From NCBI GenBank assembly GCA_035526435.1, contig DATLCI010000051.1:1-14495 (forward strand): a stretch of 14,495 nucleotides of DNA. The letters run 5' to 3'. The position numbers were made by a program, and so were the translations under genes. Position 1 is the first letter of the stretch. Every line of letters starts with the position of its first letter. The notes under the pieces were generated by a model, which was not told where the DNA came from, ran no database searches, and saw only the letters and a list, made by a program, of their open reading frames with translations. Positions 13,086 to 14,495 of this stretch are shown here, in pieces. This stretch comes from DATLCI01 sp035526435. Its GTDB lineage: Bacteria; Acidobacteriota; Terriglobia; Terriglobales; Acidobacteriaceae.

Positions 13086-14495
13086 TTAGAACCAGCCTCG
13101 TACATCGAATGCCTGGGGTGATTGCCGGTAAGCGTAGAGCAGGAGCGCCAAGGCAAACACCGCCGCGGCTGCGCCGGCGGCGTAACCCATCTTTTGTCTT
13201 TTCTTTTCTGCCGCGTACGTCGTCGGCGTCATGATGACGGGCAGAGTGCCAAGCATCCGGACGGGAATGAGGAATGCGACATCCTTATCCGTATGCAGGC
13301 TGGGATCTTTGAACTCGAATAGCATGCCCAGAGCGCAGCCCATGATGATCCCGCCGATCACGCCCATCAGATTGAGCTGCAGGAGATCTGGTTTGAACGG
13401 TTTTTCGGGAAAGCTCGCCGGATCCAGGATGCGAAACTGTTCGCCCTTGGCGTGCCGCTCCATCTCCGCCGCCATGCCGGAGGAGTTCTTCTTCTGCAAC
13501 AACGATTCATAGTTGCTTTTTGAAGTGAGATAGTCGCGGTTAATCTCAGAGAACTGCTGCTCCACGGTGGGGAGGATGTCGATCCGGCCCTGCAATCCGC
13601 GGATGCGCGCTTCCATGTCCGATTGGCGTTTCGTGCGCTCCTTGATCTCCTGGTTGATGCTCAACAATTGACCCTTCATCTGGTCTGGCTGGTCCGATGG
13701 GGGATTGTTCTTGAGCTCGGTGGCGGCCATAGTCGCGGCCTTGTTCTCGAGCGCTTTTACTTCATTGCGCAGGCGAACGACGTCAGGATGGTTCGGAGTA
13801 TATTTTTCTTCGGCCGCTACGAGCTCGGCGCGGCGGCTGTCTAATTCCGCTTGGAAGCCAGGTTTAGGCGTCTGGGGAGCGCGCTTGTTCATGGCGTCGA
13901 GTAACGACTCGAGATAAGTCTTCTGCTGTTGGGCGCGGCCGATGGCATCACTGTTCGCCTGTAGTAAGCCTTGCAATTGTCCCAGGACTTGCAGATTGGC
14001 GGTCTGCTGTTCCGGCAGGCTGCCGATATTCCGAGCCTTGAAGGCGCGAATCTTATTTTCCTGCTCTTGCAAAGCGGCAGCCGCCTTGTTGAGTTCGCCT
14101 TCGATGAAGGCATCCGTGCCTTGCGCCTGGTCCTGCCGTACTTTCAGGTTCTCTTCAATGAACAACGACGCGATCTGACGAGTGACCTGCTGTACGAGAG
14201 CCGGGTCTTTGCCGGTGAACGAGATCTTGAACGCCGCCGAAGATTTCGAGCGCGAGTTTTCTTCGGTCACGACCTCGACCTTGATGTCCTTGCGCATCAT
14301 TTCGATGATGTCTTCCTGCGACATGCGGCCCTGCTGGTCTTTGTAGAGTCCAAACTGATCGACGATCTTCTGGAGCCGAGTACGGCTTAGGATCTCCTGG
14401 CTGATGGTCTGGAGGCGGTCTGTAACATCGCTGCTGACGGTTTGTTTCACGTAATCCGCCGGGATCTTCTGCGGATCCACCAGGATCAGGGTTTG
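13086..14495 (-). CDS. Wzz-type chain-length determinant of the XrtA system (5' partial)
   Basis: These are 469 codons of a polysaccharide co-polymerase that sets exopolysaccharide chain length in the inner membrane. The frame is open through the right edge (the last codons read QTLILVDPQKIPADYV), and the expected first transmembrane segment is missing, so the N-terminus lies outside the window; the in-frame GTG at 14480 is not a credible start. A long periplasmic region with coiled-coil heptads covers about residues 100-340. The Wzz proline motif FRILDPASFPEKPFKP follows, then a membrane segment (LMGVIGGIIMGCALGMLF). Next comes a cytoplasmic stretch ending in RMLGTLPVI like that joining Wzz to its kinase, and a further hydrophobic segment near the C-terminus. 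The kinase partner is a separate gene two positions downstream. It is the first visible gene of the minus-strand operon; any promoter is beyond the window. Confidence 0.9.
   Translation of the reverse strand, partial: QTLILVDPQKIPADYVKQTVSSDVTDRLQTISQEILSRTRLQKIVDQFGLYKDQQGRMSQEDIIEMMRKDIKVEVVTEENSRSKSSAAFKISFTGKDPALVQQVTRQIASLFIEENLKVRQDQAQGTDAFIEGELNKAAAALQEQENKIRAFKARNIGSLPEQQTANLQVLGQLQGLLQANSDAIGRAQQQKTYLESLLDAMNKRAPQTPKPGFQAELDSRRAELVAAEEKYTPNHPDVVRLRNEVKALENKAATMAATELKNNPPSDQPDQMKGQLLSINQEIKERTKRQSDMEARIRGLQGRIDILPTVEQQFSEINRDYLTSKSNYESLLQKKNSSGMAAEMERHAKGEQFRILDPASFPEKPFKPDLLQLNLMGVIGGIIMGCALGMLFEFKDPSLHTDKDVAFLIPVRMLGTLPVIMTPTTYAAEKKRQKMGYAAGAAAAVFALALLLYAYRQSPQAFDVRGWF

Noticed and set aside
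14478..14480. GTG as the start of the Wzz-like gene
   Set aside because: The frame continues to the window edge, the first transmembrane segment of the family is missing, and this codon lies inside the conserved LVDPQKIP region.

Overview
The window is most of an exosortase A (XrtA/EpsH) and PEP-CTERM exopolysaccharide locus from a Gram-negative-type bacterium. The envelope features point that way: a Wzz-type chain-length protein, a lipoprotein with a lipobox, C-terminal PEP-CTERM sorting signals and a full XrtA gene set. GC content looks moderately high (about 58-60% by eye). The gene style is compatible with Acidobacteriota, but nothing in the sequence proves the phylum and I give this only as a weak guess.

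Layout. Positions 1-1367 (+) carry two tandem genes for secreted PEP-CTERM proteins, the likely substrates of the sorting machinery. The first is cut by the left edge. A strong intrinsic terminator (1393-1423) closes this unit. Positions 1468-3954 (+) carry a three-gene unit: a DUF3473-type polysaccharide deacetylase, the exosortase xrtA, and epsI, which overlaps xrtA by 4 nt. A hairpin flanked by an A-tract and a T-tract (3970-4008) lies between convergent units and probably terminates both. Positions 4025-14495 (-) carry one tightly packed operon. In transcription order it encodes a Wzz-like chain-length determinant (5' end beyond the right edge), an XrtA-associated AAA ATPase, a BY-kinase-like ATPase, a polyprenyl-phosphate sugar-phosphate transferase, a GT4 glycosyltransferase, a two-domain GT4-GT2 glycosyltransferase, and a PrsT-like TPR lipoprotein. 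All six junctions are overlaps, abutments or gaps of no more than 4 nt.

How the genes work together (family knowledge plus inference). The sugar-phosphate transferase primes undecaprenyl phosphate and the glycosyltransferases extend the repeat unit. Wzz and the kinase control chain length and export, and the deacetylase trims N-acetyl groups. PrsT and the AAA ATPase are standard partners of unclear biochemical role. XrtA with EpsI processes PEP-CTERM proteins at the membrane for release or attachment to the extracellular matrix. No flippase, polymerase or Wza-type outer-membrane exporter is in the window. They may lie past the right edge or elsewhere.

The system itself is a described type. 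The most distinctive local points are the GT4-GT2 fusion, the separate but overlapping xrtA and epsI, the two substrate genes beside the sorting enzyme, and the altered nucleotide-binding motifs of the kinase-like protein. There are no RNA genes, CRISPR arrays, insertion sequences or intergenic stretches over 300 bases.
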